Positions 8,176 to 17,155 of a stretch of DNA of 64,000 bases are shown here, piece by piece. Origin of the DNA: Denitromonas sp. (lineage in GTDB: Bacteria; Pseudomonadota; Gammaproteobacteria; Burkholderiales; Rhodocyclaceae); contig NZ_JAUCBR010000004.1 of NCBI RefSeq assembly GCF_034676725.1, forward strand, positions 2,247,501 through 2,311,500, given 5' to 3'. Positions within the stretch are counted from its first letter, which is position 1; each line of letters starts with the position of its first letter. Position numbers and translations under genes: made by a program. Below the pieces are notes generated by a model. That model did not search any database and had not been told where the DNA came from. It worked only from the letters and a program-made list of their open reading frames with translations.

Positions 8176-9343
8176 ATTTGAGGATCTTCGCGATGCGCTC
8201 GGCCGCTTCGATCAGCCGGCCCTGGCCCGTGGTGTAGGCGAAGCGCAGGTGCTGGCGGGGGCGGTTGTCGCCGAAGTCGATCCCCGGCGTGGCCGCCACG
8301 CCAGCCTCTTCGATCAGGCGGCGGGCGAGGGCTTCGCTGTCGTCGGCCAGCGCGCTGATGTCGCAGTAGATGTAGAAGGCGCCTTGCGGTTCCGTGGCGA
8401 CGGTGAAACCCAGTTCACGCAGGGCGGGCAGCAGGGCGTTGCGCCGTTCGGCAAAAGCCTCGCGGCGCGATTCGAGAATGTCCAGGCAGCCCGGCGTGAA
8501 GGCGGCCAGGGCGGCCTGCTGGGCGATGGTCGAGGCGCTGATGAAGAAATGCTGGGCGAGGCGCTCGATCTCGCGTGCATAGCCCGCGGGCGCCACCAGC
8601 CAGCCGAGGCGCCAGCCGGTCATGCCGAAATACTTGCTGAAGCTGTTGACCACGAAGACGTCGTCCATGCTCTGCAGCGCGGTGCTGGACGCGACGCCGT
8701 AGGTCAGGCCCTGGTAGATCTCGTCCACGATGAGTTGGCCGCCGCGGGCGCGGACGGTCTGGCGCAGGGCCTCGATTTCCGGCTGCGTCAGTAGCGTGCC
8801 CGTCGGGTTGGCGGGCGAGGCGACCACCAGGCCGCGGGTGTTGGGCTGCCAGGCGGCGTCGACGGCGGCCACGGTCGGCTGGTAGGCGCTGTCGGCATTG
8901 ACCGGCACCGCGCGTGCGACGCCCTCGAAGGCGCGCACCAGATGGCGGTTGGACGGATAGGTGGGGTCGGGCAGCAGCCAGCTGTCGCCCGGATTGGTGG
9001 TGGCAGCCAGCGCCAGCATCAGCGCGCCGGAGGCCCCCGGCGTGACGATGATGCGCTCGGGGGCGACGTCCGCGCCGAAGCGCTCCTGATAGAAGCGGGC
9101 GATGGCCTCGCGCAGGGGCGCGATACCCAGCGCCGGCGTGTAGTGCACATCGCCGCGGGCGAGGAAGCGGGTGGCCGCCTCGACCACCGGCGGGGGGCTG
9201 GGGAAGTCCGGCTCGCCGATTTCCATGTGGATGATGTCGCGGCCCTGCGCCTCGAGCTCGCGCGCGCGGCGCAGCAGCTCCATGACATGGAAGGGGCGGA
9301 TGTCGGCCATGCGGTCGGCGAGGAAGAGTGGCGAGCGGGTCAT
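8174..9343 (-). CDS. PLP-dependent aminotransferase (class I/II, aspartate-type)
   Basis: A 389-residue fold-type I aminotransferase. Landmarks are HMEIGEPDFPSP (about residue 40), TPGASGALMLAL, the VASPANPTGT motif, IVDEIYQGLTYG and the PLP lysine in NSFSKYFGMTGWRLGW, ending in a C-terminal Arg-containing LRFAY segment. Homologues are often labelled alanine or aspartate transaminase, or AspC/YfdZ-like; the substrate cannot be read from the sequence. The ATG at 9343 was chosen because the family N-terminus begins with residues like SPLFLADRMADIRPF; an upstream ATG at 9391 adds 16 unrelated residues. It stands alone between terminators at 8145 and 9405. Confidence 0.85.
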   Translation of the reverse strand: MTRSPLFLADRMADIRPFHVMELLRRARELEAQGRDIIHMEIGEPDFPSPPPVVEAATRFLARGDVHYTPALGIAPLREAIARFYQERFGADVAPERIIVTPGASGALMLALAATTNPGDSWLLPDPTYPSNRHLVRAFEGVARAVPVNADSAYQPTVAAVDAAWQPNTRGLVVASPANPTGTLLTQPEIEALRQTVRARGGQLIVDEIYQGLTYGVASSTALQSMDDVFVVNSFSKYFGMTGWRLGWLVAPAGYAREIERLAQHFFISASTIAQQAALAAFTPGCLDILESRREAFAERRNALLPALRELGFTVATEPQGAFYIYCDISALADDSEALARRLIEEAGVAATPGIDFGDNRPRQHLRFAYTTGQGRLIEAAERIAKILK

Positions 9344-9404
9344 TGGGGGTGTCCGGGCGGCGCAGTGGCCATCATAGAGCGGTGGCGGCACGGTGAAAAT
9401 GCAA

Positions 9405-9427
9405 CAAGCGCCGACAGGCGGCGCTTG
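9405..9427 (-). terminator. probable terminator of pckG
   Basis: CAAGCGCCG (9405-9413) and CGGCGCTTG (9419-9427) form a perfect 9-bp stem with a 5-base loop. Read on the minus strand it is followed by TTGCATTTTC, about 45 bases after the pckG stop. A second palindrome, GGCCGCCC/GGGCGGCC, lies between it and the stop. Confidence 0.6.
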
Positions 9428-9469
9428 CTGGGATGGCGGGCCGCCCTCGGGCGGCCGGGCGGCGACGGT

Positions 9470-11311
9470 TTAGACCGACAGCGCCAGTTCGAACAGCTCG
9501 CGCTTGAGCAGCATCTGGCGCGGCAGGCGGTCCTGCAGCTTGTCGAACCACTCCTTGTGCGAGGCCAGCTCTTTCTTCCAGGCCTCGGCGTCGATGGTGG
9601 TCAGAGCGTCGAACTCGGCCTTGGTGACGCCGGCGTCGGTCCAGTCCATGTCCTCGAAGCGCGGCATCCAGCCCAGTGCGGTTTCCTTGGCGGAGATGGT
9701 GCCCTTGCAGCGATCGACGATCCACTTGAGCACGCGCATGTTCTCGCCGAAGCCGGGCCACATGAATTCGCCCTTTTCGTTCATGCGGAACCAGTTGACG
9801 CAGAAGATCTTGGGCGTGTTCTCGACCACGTGGCCCATCTTCAGCCAGTGGTTGAAGTAGTCACCCATGTGGTAGCCGCAGAAGGGCAGCATGGCGAACG
9901 GATCGCGACGCACCACGCCCTGCGCGCCAAAGGCGGCAGCGGTGGTTTCGGAGCCGAGGGTGGCGGCCATGTAGACGCCGAAGTTCCAGTTGAAGGCCTG
10001 GTACACCAGCGGCACGGTGGTGGCGCGACGGCCGCCGAAGATGAAGGCCGAGATCGGCACGCCGGCCGGGTCTTCCCAGTTGTCGTCGATCGACGGGCAC
10101 TGGCCGGCCGGGGCGGTGAAGCGGGAGTTCGGGTGGGCGGCCTTGCGACCGGTTTCCTTGGCGATCTCGGGCGTCCAGTCCTTGCCCTGCCAGTCGATCA
10201 GGTGGGCGGGGGCTTCCTTGCTCATGCCTTCCCACCACACGTCGCCGTCGTCGGTCAGCGCGACGTTGGTGAAGATGATGTTTTCCTTCAGCGTCGCCAT
10301 GGCGTTGAAGTTGGTCTTTTCGGAGGTGCCGGGGGCCACGCCGAAGAAGCCGGCTTCAGGGTTGATGGCGTAGAACTTGCCATCCTTGCCCGGCTTGATC
10401 CAGGCAATGTCGTCGCCGACGGTGGTGATCTTCCAGCCATTGAAGCTCTTGGGCGGGATCAGCATGGCGAAGTTGGTCTTGCCGCAGGCCGACGGGAAGG
10501 CGGCAGCCACGTAGGTTTTCTCGCCTTCGGGCGACTCGACGCCGAGGATCAGCATGTGCTCGGCCAGCCAGCCTTCGTCGCGCGCCATGGTCGAGGCGAT
10601 GCGCAGGGCGAAGCACTTCTTGCCCAGCAGCGCGTTGCCGCCGTAGCCGGAGCCGTAGGACCAGATCTCGCGGGTCTCGGGGAAGTGCACGATGTACTTG
10701 GTGTCGGGGTTGCACGGCCAGCGACTGTCTTTTTCGCCGTGCCCCAGCGGGGCGCCGACCGAGTGCACGCAGGGCACGAACTCGCCATCGGTGCCGAGCA
10801 CGTCATACACGGCCTTGCCCATGCGCGTCATGGTGCGCATGTTGGTGACCACGTAGGGGCTGTCGGTGATCTCGATGCCGATGTGGGCGATCGGCGAGCC
10901 GAGCGGGCCCATGGAGAAGGGCACCACGTACATGGTGCGGCCGCGCATGGAGCCCTTGAACAGGCCGCCGAGCGTCTCGCGCATCACGGCCGGGTCTTCC
11001 CAGTTGTTGGTGGGGCCAGCGTCGCCCTTGTCGGCCGAGCAGATGAAGGTGCGGTCTTCGACCCGCGCCACGTCGGACGGGTCGGAGAAGGCGAGGTAGG
11101 AGTTCTTGCGCTTTTCCGGGTTGAGCTTGATCAGCATGCCGGACTCGACCATCTCGGCGCACAGGCGGTCGTATTCTTCCTGCGACCCGTCGCTCCACTC
11201 CACCCGATCCGGCTCAGTCAGGGCCGCGATCTCGGCGACCCACTGTTTGAGTTTTTCTTGGCGGACGTAGTCCGGAGCGGCAGACAGAGCGGCCTCGGCG
11301 AATTGGTTCAT
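9470..11311 (-). CDS. pckG: phosphoenolpyruvate carboxykinase (GTP)
   Basis: A full-length 613-residue GTP-type PEPCK that converts oxaloacetate and GTP to PEP in gluconeogenesis. The sequence shows the kinase-1a P-loop FPSACGKTNFAM (about residue 280), the metal-binding VGDDIAWI, the PEPCK-specific YGGNALLGKKCFALRIAS and the C-terminal NWF and GYHMGDYF motifs. It is the GTP form rather than the ATP form (PckA), judging from length and these motifs. The gene lies back to back with maeB, so two enzymes at the PEP-pyruvate-oxaloacetate node share a 388-bp control region. Growth on organic acids would need both. Identification is secure. Confidence 0.97.
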   Translation of the reverse strand: MNQFAEAALSAAPDYVRQEKLKQWVAEIAALTEPDRVEWSDGSQEEYDRLCAEMVESGMLIKLNPEKRKNSYLAFSDPSDVARVEDRTFICSADKGDAGPTNNWEDPAVMRETLGGLFKGSMRGRTMYVVPFSMGPLGSPIAHIGIEITDSPYVVTNMRTMTRMGKAVYDVLGTDGEFVPCVHSVGAPLGHGEKDSRWPCNPDTKYIVHFPETREIWSYGSGYGGNALLGKKCFALRIASTMARDEGWLAEHMLILGVESPEGEKTYVAAAFPSACGKTNFAMLIPPKSFNGWKITTVGDDIAWIKPGKDGKFYAINPEAGFFGVAPGTSEKTNFNAMATLKENIIFTNVALTDDGDVWWEGMSKEAPAHLIDWQGKDWTPEIAKETGRKAAHPNSRFTAPAGQCPSIDDNWEDPAGVPISAFIFGGRRATTVPLVYQAFNWNFGVYMAATLGSETTAAAFGAQGVVRRDPFAMLPFCGYHMGDYFNHWLKMGHVVENTPKIFCVNWFRMNEKGEFMWPGFGENMRVLKWIVDRCKGTISAKETALGWMPRFEDMDWTDAGVTKAEFDALTTIDAEAWKKELASHKEWFDKLQDRLPRQMLLKRELFELALSV

Positions 11312-11699
11312 GGCGCGGAAATCTCCAGGATTGCAGGTTGTAAACCGTAAAGCCCGCCAGCGGCTTTGCAGCCGCAGCGAGCGGTCCTCAAGGCGTGCAA
11401 CTGTCGATGGCTACGGTCTATGGCAAGAACGGTCCGCGCCGGTCAGATGCTGCCCCCGGTGTGCGCGCCACAAGCGGGTGATGCGCACATGTGGAAACCA
11501 CGAAGCGACAAGGCCGCTTCCGAAAGCCTAGTATTATGCCACGTCAGCCACCGGCAAGAAAATCCTGGTGCGGGAAAAGTGCACATCGGGAAATGATTTT
11601 GTCGATTCGGCCGGGCGGACGACATGGAATTGAAAGCTTATTCCAATAATAAGGTTAAACCCTAGGGCGGCTTCCCGCCTTGACTACCAGGAGACCAGG
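11312..11699. other. 388-bp divergent control region between pckG and maeB
   Basis: No gene is supported. On the minus strand CATAATACT (around 11530) resembles a -10 box for pckG with a weak TTGCCG upstream, implying a leader of about 200 bases. The 11590-11665 part is A/T-rich for this genome and should hold the maeB promoter, but no clean -35/-10 pair is seen. A small hairpin GGCGG-CTTC-CCGCC (about 11667-11680) lies just ahead of the maeB ribosome binding site. Confidence 0.5.
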
Positions 11700-13982
11700 A
11701 TGCCCATGGACGAATCGATTCGCGAAGCCGCGCTGGACTATCACCGCTACCCGCGGCCCGGCAAGATCGCGGTCACGCCGACCAAGGCGCTGACCAACCA
11801 GCAGGATTTGTCGCTGGCCTATTCGCCGGGCGTGGCCGCTGCCTGCGAGGCGATCGTCGAGTCGCCCGCCGAGGCCGCCAACCTGACCGCGCGCAGCAAC
11901 CTGATCGGTGTGGTGACCAACGGCACCGCGGTGCTCGGCCTGGGCAACATCGGCCCGCTGGCCGCCAAGCCGGTGATGGAAGGCAAGGGCGTGCTGTTCA
12001 AGAAGTTCGCCGACATCGACGTGTTCGACCTGGAAATCAACGAGCCCGACGCCGACAAGCTGATCGACATGATCGCCGCGCTGGAGCCGACCTTTGGCGG
12101 CATCAACCTCGAAGACATCAAGGCGCCCGAGTGCTTCTACATCGAGAAGAAGCTGCGCGAGCGGATGAATATCCCGGTCTTCCACGACGACCAGCACGGC
12201 ACGGCGATCGTGGTCGGCGCCGCGGTGCTCAACGGCCTGCACCTGCAGGGCAAGGATCTGAAGACCATCAAGCTGGTGACTTCCGGCGCCGGCGCCGCGG
12301 CGCTGGCCTGCCTGGACCTGCTGGTGATGCTCGGCGTGCCGGTCGAGAACATCTGGGTGACCGACATCGAAGGCGTGGTGTACGAAGGGCGCACGACGCT
12401 GATGGACCCGATCAAGGCGCGCTACGCCAAACCGACCGAGGCGCGCACGCTGGGCGAGATCATCGAGGGGGCGGACGTGTTCCTCGGCCTGTCGGCCGGC
12501 GGCGTGCTCAAGCAGGACATGGTGCGCAAGATGGCCGCCAGGCCGCTGGTGCTGGCGCTGGCCAACCCGCGCCCGGAGATCCTGCCCGAGGACGTGAAGG
12601 CGGTGCGCGACGACGCGATCATCGCCACCGGCCGCTCGGACTACCCGAACCAGGTCAACAACGTGCTGTGCTTCCCGTTCATCTTCCGCGGTGCGCTGGA
12701 TGTGGGCGCGACGACGATTACCGACGAGATGAAGATGGCGGCCGTGAAGGCCATCGCCGAGCTGGCGCGCGCCGAGCAGAGCGACATCGTGGCCGCGGCC
12801 TACGGCGAGAAGGTGGCCGGCTTCGGCTCGGAGTACATCATCCCCCGCCCCTTTGACCCGCGCCTGATCGTGCTCATCGCCCCGGCGGTGGCCCGCGCGG
12901 CGATGGAATCGGGTGTGGCGACGCGGCCGATCACCGACTGGGACGCCTACACCACGCTGCTCAACGGCTTCGTGTGGCGCTCCGGCCTGATCATGAAGCC
13001 GGTGTTCGCCGCCGCCAAGCGCAACCCCAAGCGCATCATCTTCAGCGAGGGCGAGTCCGAGCGGGGGCTGCGCGCGGTGCAGATCGTGGTCGACGAAGGC
13101 CTGGCGCGGCCGATCCTGATCGGCCGGCCGGCGGTGGTGCTGAACCATATCGAGCGCTTCGGCCTGCGCCTGCAGCCCGAGACCGACTTCGAGCTGGTCA
13201 ATCCGGATTCGGATCCGCGCTATGACACGCTGTGGAAGCACTATCACGGGCTGATGGAGCGCAGCGGCGTGTCGGTCGAGTACGCCAAGCGCGAGGTACG
13301 CCGCCGCTCGACGCTGATCGGCGCCTTGCTGCTCAAGTTCGGCGACGCCGACGGCCTGATCTGCGGCACCTACGGCATGCATCACCTGCACCTGAAGTTC
13401 ATCGACGATGTGCTCGGGCGCAAGCCGGGGGCCAGCAAGTGCTACACCCTCAACCTGCTCAACCTGCCGGGGCGCACGGTGTTCATGGCCGACACCTACG
13501 TGACCTACGATCCGACGCCGGCGCAGCTGGTCGAGATGACGGTGATGGCCGCCGAGGAGATGCGCCGCTTTGGCGTCGAGCCCAAGGTTGCCTTGCTGTC
13601 GCACTCGAGTTTCGGCTCCGACGATTCGCCGACCTCGGCCAAGATGCGCGAGGCGCTGCGCCTGCTGCACGAGCAGCACCCCGACATCGAAGTCGAAGGC
13701 GAGATGCACGGCGACGCGGCGCTCGACGCGAGCACGCGCATGCAGGTCTTCCCCAATGCGCGCATGAAGGAAGACGCCAACCTGCTGATCTTCCCCACGC
13801 TGGATGCGGCCAACATCGCCTTTAACCTGCTCAAGACCGCTTCGGGCGAGGGCATGACGGTGGGCCCGATCCTGCTCGGCGCCGCCAAGCCGGCGCACAT
13901 CCTCACGCCCACCGCCACGGTGCGACGCATCGTCAACATGACCGCGCTGACGGTGGTGGAGGCGATGGCCGAGCAGGCCTGA
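11700..13982 (+). CDS. maeB: NADP-dependent malic enzyme with C-terminal phosphotransacetylase-like domain
   Basis: A 760-residue two-domain MaeB. The N-terminal malic enzyme half (about residues 1-430) has DLSLAYSPGVA, the catalytic Lys segment, ETFGGINLEDIKAPECF-like wording (PTFGGINLEDI) and FHDDQHGTA, and GAGAAALAC for the nucleotide. The C-terminal half (about 430-760) resembles phosphate acetyltransferase (FSEGESERGLRAVQI, DTYVTYDPTPAQL, TVGPILLGAAKPAHIL); in this family it acts in allosteric control by acetyl-CoA rather than as an active Pta. The enzyme decarboxylates malate to pyruvate with NADP. The ribosome binding site CAGGAGA lies eight bases before the ATG. Confidence 0.95.
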   Translation: MPMDESIREAALDYHRYPRPGKIAVTPTKALTNQQDLSLAYSPGVAAACEAIVESPAEAANLTARSNLIGVVTNGTAVLGLGNIGPLAAKPVMEGKGVLFKKFADIDVFDLEINEPDADKLIDMIAALEPTFGGINLEDIKAPECFYIEKKLRERMNIPVFHDDQHGTAIVVGAAVLNGLHLQGKDLKTIKLVTSGAGAAALACLDLLVMLGVPVENIWVTDIEGVVYEGRTTLMDPIKARYAKPTEARTLGEIIEGADVFLGLSAGGVLKQDMVRKMAARPLVLALANPRPEILPEDVKAVRDDAIIATGRSDYPNQVNNVLCFPFIFRGALDVGATTITDEMKMAAVKAIAELARAEQSDIVAAAYGEKVAGFGSEYIIPRPFDPRLIVLIAPAVARAAMESGVATRPITDWDAYTTLLNGFVWRSGLIMKPVFAAAKRNPKRIIFSEGESERGLRAVQIVVDEGLARPILIGRPAVVLNHIERFGLRLQPETDFELVNPDSDPRYDTLWKHYHGLMERSGVSVEYAKREVRRRSTLIGALLLKFGDADGLICGTYGMHHLHLKFIDDVLGRKPGASKCYTLNLLNLPGRTVFMADTYVTYDPTPAQLVEMTVMAAEEMRRFGVEPKVALLSHSSFGSDDSPTSAKMREALRLLHEQHPDIEVEGEMHGDAALDASTRMQVFPNARMKEDANLLIFPTLDAANIAFNLLKTASGEGMTVGPILLGAAKPAHILTPTATVRRIVNMTALTVVEAMAEQA

Positions 13983-14094
13983 GTCGCACACGGGCCGGCC
14001 GCGGTCGCCGGCCAGCCCGCGTGCCCGCGGCGCAATGGCCCTAAAGCTTGACGCCCCCTGCGCCGTAGTCTGCGGTAACGGGCAGGAGGGCAGC

Positions 14095-15225
14095 ATGAGC
14101 ACAGAGAAGGCCGCGCTGGTACTGACGGGGGGCGGGGCACGCGCGGCGTATCAGGTCGGCGTGCTCAACGCCGTCCGCGAGCTGTGGGGCCGGCGGCCGG
14201 GCAATCCGTTCCCGATCCTCTGTGGCACCTCGGCCGGCGGCATCAATGCCGCTTCGCTGGCGGTGTATGCCGACAACTTTCCGATGGCCGTGCGCAAGGT
14301 GTCGTACATCTGGCGCAATTTCCATGTCGACCAGATCTACCGTGCCGACTTTCCCGCCCTGGCCGGCACCGGCCTGCGCTGGGGCTCGGCCCTGCTCACC
14401 GGCTGGCTGTATCGCCAGACGCCGCGGTCTTTGCTCGACAACGCCCCGCTGGCGCAGCTGCTCGAGCAGGTGCTCGACTTCTCGGCCATTGGCCGGTCGA
14501 TCCGCGACGGCCACCTCCATGCCATCAGCGTGACCGCCTCGGGCTACACCTCGGGCGAGAGCCTGGCGTTCTTCCAGGCCGCCGACGGGGTGTTGCCGTG
14601 GCGGCGGGCGCAGCGCCTCGGCGTGCGCACCGAGCTGTCGGTGCCGCACCTGATGGCCTCCAGCGCCATCCCCTTCGTGTTTCCCGCGGTGCGGATCCAC
14701 CGCGAGTATTTTGGCGACGGCTCGATGCGCCAGCTGGCGCCGATCAGCCCGGCCGTGCACCTGGGCGCCGACCGCATCCTGGTCATCGGCTCGGGCCGCC
14801 TGGCGGAGGAGGGGCGGCAGAGCACCGACGCCTACCCCTCGCTGGCGCAGATCGCCGGCCATGCCATGTCGAGCATCTTCCTCGACAGCCTGGCGGTCGA
14901 TCTGGAGCGGCTCGAGCGCATCAATGCCACCCTGGGCGCCTTCACGGCCGCCCAGCGCGAGGCCGCCGGCCTTGCGCTGCGACCGATCGAAACCCTGGTG
15001 ATCGCCCCGTCGCGGCGCATCGACGCCATTGCCGGGCATCACCGGCGCTGCCTGCCGCCGCTGTTGCGCACGGTGCTGCGCGGGGTGGGTGCAATGCGGC
15101 CGAGCGGCTCGACCTTGCTGTCGTACCTGTTGTTCGAGCCCGACTACACACGCGCCCTGATGTCGCTGGGCTACGACGACACCATGTCACGACGCCAGGC
15201 GGTGGTCGACTTCTTGCGGCTGTGA
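14095..15225 (+). CDS. patatin-like phospholipase
   Basis: A 376-residue patatin-family acyl hydrolase. The oxyanion loop TGGGARAAYQ is at residues 11-20, the nucleophile serine in GTSAGG at about residue 45, and the partner aspartate in FGDGSMRQ at about residue 207, where DGS replaces the usual DGG. A conserved C-terminal region (SLLSYLLFEPDYTRALMSLG) is also found in betaproteobacterial homologues. No signal peptide is seen, so it is probably cytoplasmic or membrane-associated. The ATG at 14095 follows a strong ribosome binding site (GCAGGAGGGCAGC). The natural lipid substrate is unknown. It may be co-transcribed with maeB, which ends 112 bases earlier. Confidence 0.85.
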   Translation: MSTEKAALVLTGGGARAAYQVGVLNAVRELWGRRPGNPFPILCGTSAGGINAASLAVYADNFPMAVRKVSYIWRNFHVDQIYRADFPALAGTGLRWGSALLTGWLYRQTPRSLLDNAPLAQLLEQVLDFSAIGRSIRDGHLHAISVTASGYTSGESLAFFQAADGVLPWRRAQRLGVRTELSVPHLMASSAIPFVFPAVRIHREYFGDGSMRQLAPISPAVHLGADRILVIGSGRLAEEGRQSTDAYPSLAQIAGHAMSSIFLDSLAVDLERLERINATLGAFTAAQREAAGLALRPIETLVIAPSRRIDAIAGHHRRCLPPLLRTVLRGVGAMRPSGSTLLSYLLFEPDYTRALMSLGYDDTMSRRQAVVDFLRL

Positions 15226-15290
15226 GGCGCCGGCAGCCGCTTCTGAAGCGAGAATTTTGTTGAAAAAAGTGTGCTGAGTAACGGATTTTT

Positions 15291-16241
15291 ATGGATAATT
15301 TGGGCAAGCAACTTGCGGTGAATGGAATGAAGATCGGACGGTTCGTGCTCGTGTTGTGCTGTAGCGCCGGTCTGGTGGGGAGCGCGCTGGCGGCCCCGCC
15401 CGAGCGCGCGGCCAGCAGCCGCAGCGCGCCGCGCGCCTTGCTCGCCGAGGCCGCCCGGGCCGACAGCCCGGAGTTGCGTTCCGAAGCCTTCCTGATCGTG
15501 GACCAGCGCAGCGGCGAATCGCTGCTGGCCCGCAATGCCGACCGTGTCACGCCGATCGCCTCGATCACCAAGCTGATGACCGCCATGGTCGTGCTCGATG
15601 CCAGGCAGCCGCTGTCCGAGATGCTGACCGTGACCGAGGCCGACCGTGACCGCCTGCGCAAGAGCAGCTCGCGCTTGCCGATCGGCAGCCGGTTGAGTCG
15701 CGAAGACCTGTTGCGGCTGGCTCTGATGTCCTCCGAGAACCGCGCCGCTTCGGCATTGTCGCGCTACTACCCCGGTGGTCAGCGGGCTTTCGTCAAGGCC
15801 ATGAACGACAAGGCGCGGCGCATCGGCATGACCCGCAGCCGGTTCGTCGAAGGCACCGGCCTGAGCGCCGAGAACGTGGCCACGGCCCGTGACCTGTCGC
15901 GGCTGCTCGAAGCGGCGGCGGGCTATCCGCTGATCCGCCAGTTCTCGACCGACTCGGCGCACACCGTGGCGCTGGGCCGGGGGGCACGCGAGTTTCGCAA
16001 CACCAATCCGCTGGTCAAGGATCCGGGCTGGGAGATCAGCCTGTCGAAGACCGGCTACATTCAGGAGGCCGGCCGCTGCCTGGTGATGCAGGCCTGGATG
16101 CGGGGCCGGCCGGTGCTGGTGGTGCTGCTCGATTCCTTCGGCTCGCGCACCCGCACGGCCGATGCGCGCCGGCTCAAGAAGTGGCTGGCCGACCAACCGT
16201 GGGAAGCGCTGGTGATGGCGCGCAAGAGCCACGCCGGCTGA
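15291..16241 (+). CDS. pbpG: D-alanyl-D-alanine endopeptidase, PBP7 type
   Basis: A 316-residue periplasmic serine peptidase of the S11 family. It has a signal peptide ending near ALAAPP, and the three penicillin-binding motifs: SITK (active serine), SEN and KTG. PBP7-type enzymes cut D-Ala-DAP cross-links in peptidoglycan. The ATG at 15327 (MKIGRFVLVL) would give a more standard signal peptide 12 residues shorter; neither start has a convincing Shine-Dalgarno sequence, so the choice is open. The upstream 65 bases are A/T-rich (GAGAATTTTGTTG and GGATTTTTATGG) and may hold its promoter. It ends 14 bp from the converging IclR gene. Confidence 0.88.
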   Translation: MDNLGKQLAVNGMKIGRFVLVLCCSAGLVGSALAAPPERAASSRSAPRALLAEAARADSPELRSEAFLIVDQRSGESLLARNADRVTPIASITKLMTAMVVLDARQPLSEMLTVTEADRDRLRKSSSRLPIGSRLSREDLLRLALMSSENRAASALSRYYPGGQRAFVKAMNDKARRIGMTRSRFVEGTGLSAENVATARDLSRLLEAAAGYPLIRQFSTDSAHTVALGRGAREFRNTNPLVKDPGWEISLSKTGYIQEAGRCLVMQAWMRGRPVLVVLLDSFGSRTRTADARRLKKWLADQPWEALVMARKSHAG

Positions 16242-16255
16242 CCGGCCCGTCCCGC

Positions 16256-17050
16256 TCAGGCGGCGTCGCGGGGGCGGTAGCCCAGCGCACGCGAGATCTC
16301 GCGTGCGGTATCGAGAATCAGCGGGGCCCAGTCGGGGTTGAAGCGCTCGGCCGGTGTGGATAGCGACAGGCCGGCGACCAGCTCGCCGCTGTCGTCGCGA
16401 ATGCCGGCGGCAATGCAGCGCACGCCGTTTTCGACTTCTTCCATGTCATAGGCCACTTCGTGGCGACGGACCTTGTCGAGTTCCTTTTCGAGCGCCGCGA
16501 CGTCGCGGATCGAGGTGGCGGTGGTGCCAGGCAGGCCGGTGCGCTTGGCGTAATCGCGCACCTTGCCCAGGCCGTCCTCGGCCAGGAACAGCTTGCCGGT
16601 GGCCGTGGTGTGCAGCGGCGCGCGGGCGCCGACGATGTGCACCACGCGCACCGAGGAGCGGCCGCTGGAGGTGCGCTCCACGTAGACGATCTGATCGCCG
16701 TCGCGAATGCCGAGGTTGACGCTCTCGCCGGTGCGCTGGTGCAGTTCGAGCATCGAGACGATGGCCGTCTCGCGCAGGGAGATGCGCGACTTGACCAGCG
16801 AGCCGAGCTCGAGCAGGCGGATGCCGAGGCGGTAGATGCCGTTGTCGGTGCGCTCGACGAAGCCGCTGGCCGTCATGGCGCCGAGGATGCGGTGCGCCGT
16901 GGACGGATGCAGGCCGGTCTGCGCGGCGAGCACCTTCAGCGGGACCGGGTCGGGGTGTTTGGCCAGCACGTCGAGCAGGGTCATCATGCGTTCGATGACC
17001 TGGATCGAGGTTTTCTGTTCGGGGGCGGCGGGGTCTTTTGGTGTCTTCAT
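16256..17050 (-). CDS. IclR family transcriptional regulator
   Basis: A 264-residue regulator with an N-terminal winged helix-turn-helix (about residues 18-80, containing LKVLAAQTGLHPSTAHRILGAM) and a C-terminal IclR ligand-binding domain (about 95-255, with GDQIVYVERT, PLHTTATGKLFLA and GVRCIAAGIRD). The ATG at 17050 has AGGGAAACC ahead and gives the standard family N-terminus; longer frames would overlap the divergent gene. It lies head to head with a hydroxypyruvate-reductase-like gene, and the palindrome at 17093-17109 between them is a likely operator. A role in controlling its neighbour and itself is inferred from position; the effector is unknown. Confidence 0.9.
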   Translation of the reverse strand: MKTPKDPAAPEQKTSIQVIERMMTLLDVLAKHPDPVPLKVLAAQTGLHPSTAHRILGAMTASGFVERTDNGIYRLGIRLLELGSLVKSRISLRETAIVSMLELHQRTGESVNLGIRDGDQIVYVERTSSGRSSVRVVHIVGARAPLHTTATGKLFLAEDGLGKVRDYAKRTGLPGTTATSIRDVAALEKELDKVRRHEVAYDMEEVENGVRCIAAGIRDDSGELVAGLSLSTPAERFNPDWAPLILDTAREISRALGYRPRDAA

Positions 17051-17092
17051 TGCGGGTTTCCCTAGTAGTCGAATGGTACTTGAGTCCCGTAG

Positions 17093-17109
17093 ATTTCGCC
17101 TAGTGAAAT
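17093..17109. promoter_or_regulatory. candidate IclR-family operator
   Basis: ATTTCGCCTAGTGAAAT is an imperfect inverted repeat (ATTTCnC...GnGAAAT) centred between the divergent IclR and dehydrogenase genes. Size, symmetry and place fit IclR-type operators. Confidence 0.45.
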
Positions 17110-17155
17110 ACCGTATCGTGGCATGGTGACAAAACCCGGCGAAGGGGGCAACGGC

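Noticed and set aside
8942..11350. 802-codon plus-strand open frame opposite pckG and the aminotransferase gene
   Set aside because: It is antisense to two well-conserved enzymes and has no recognisable motif.
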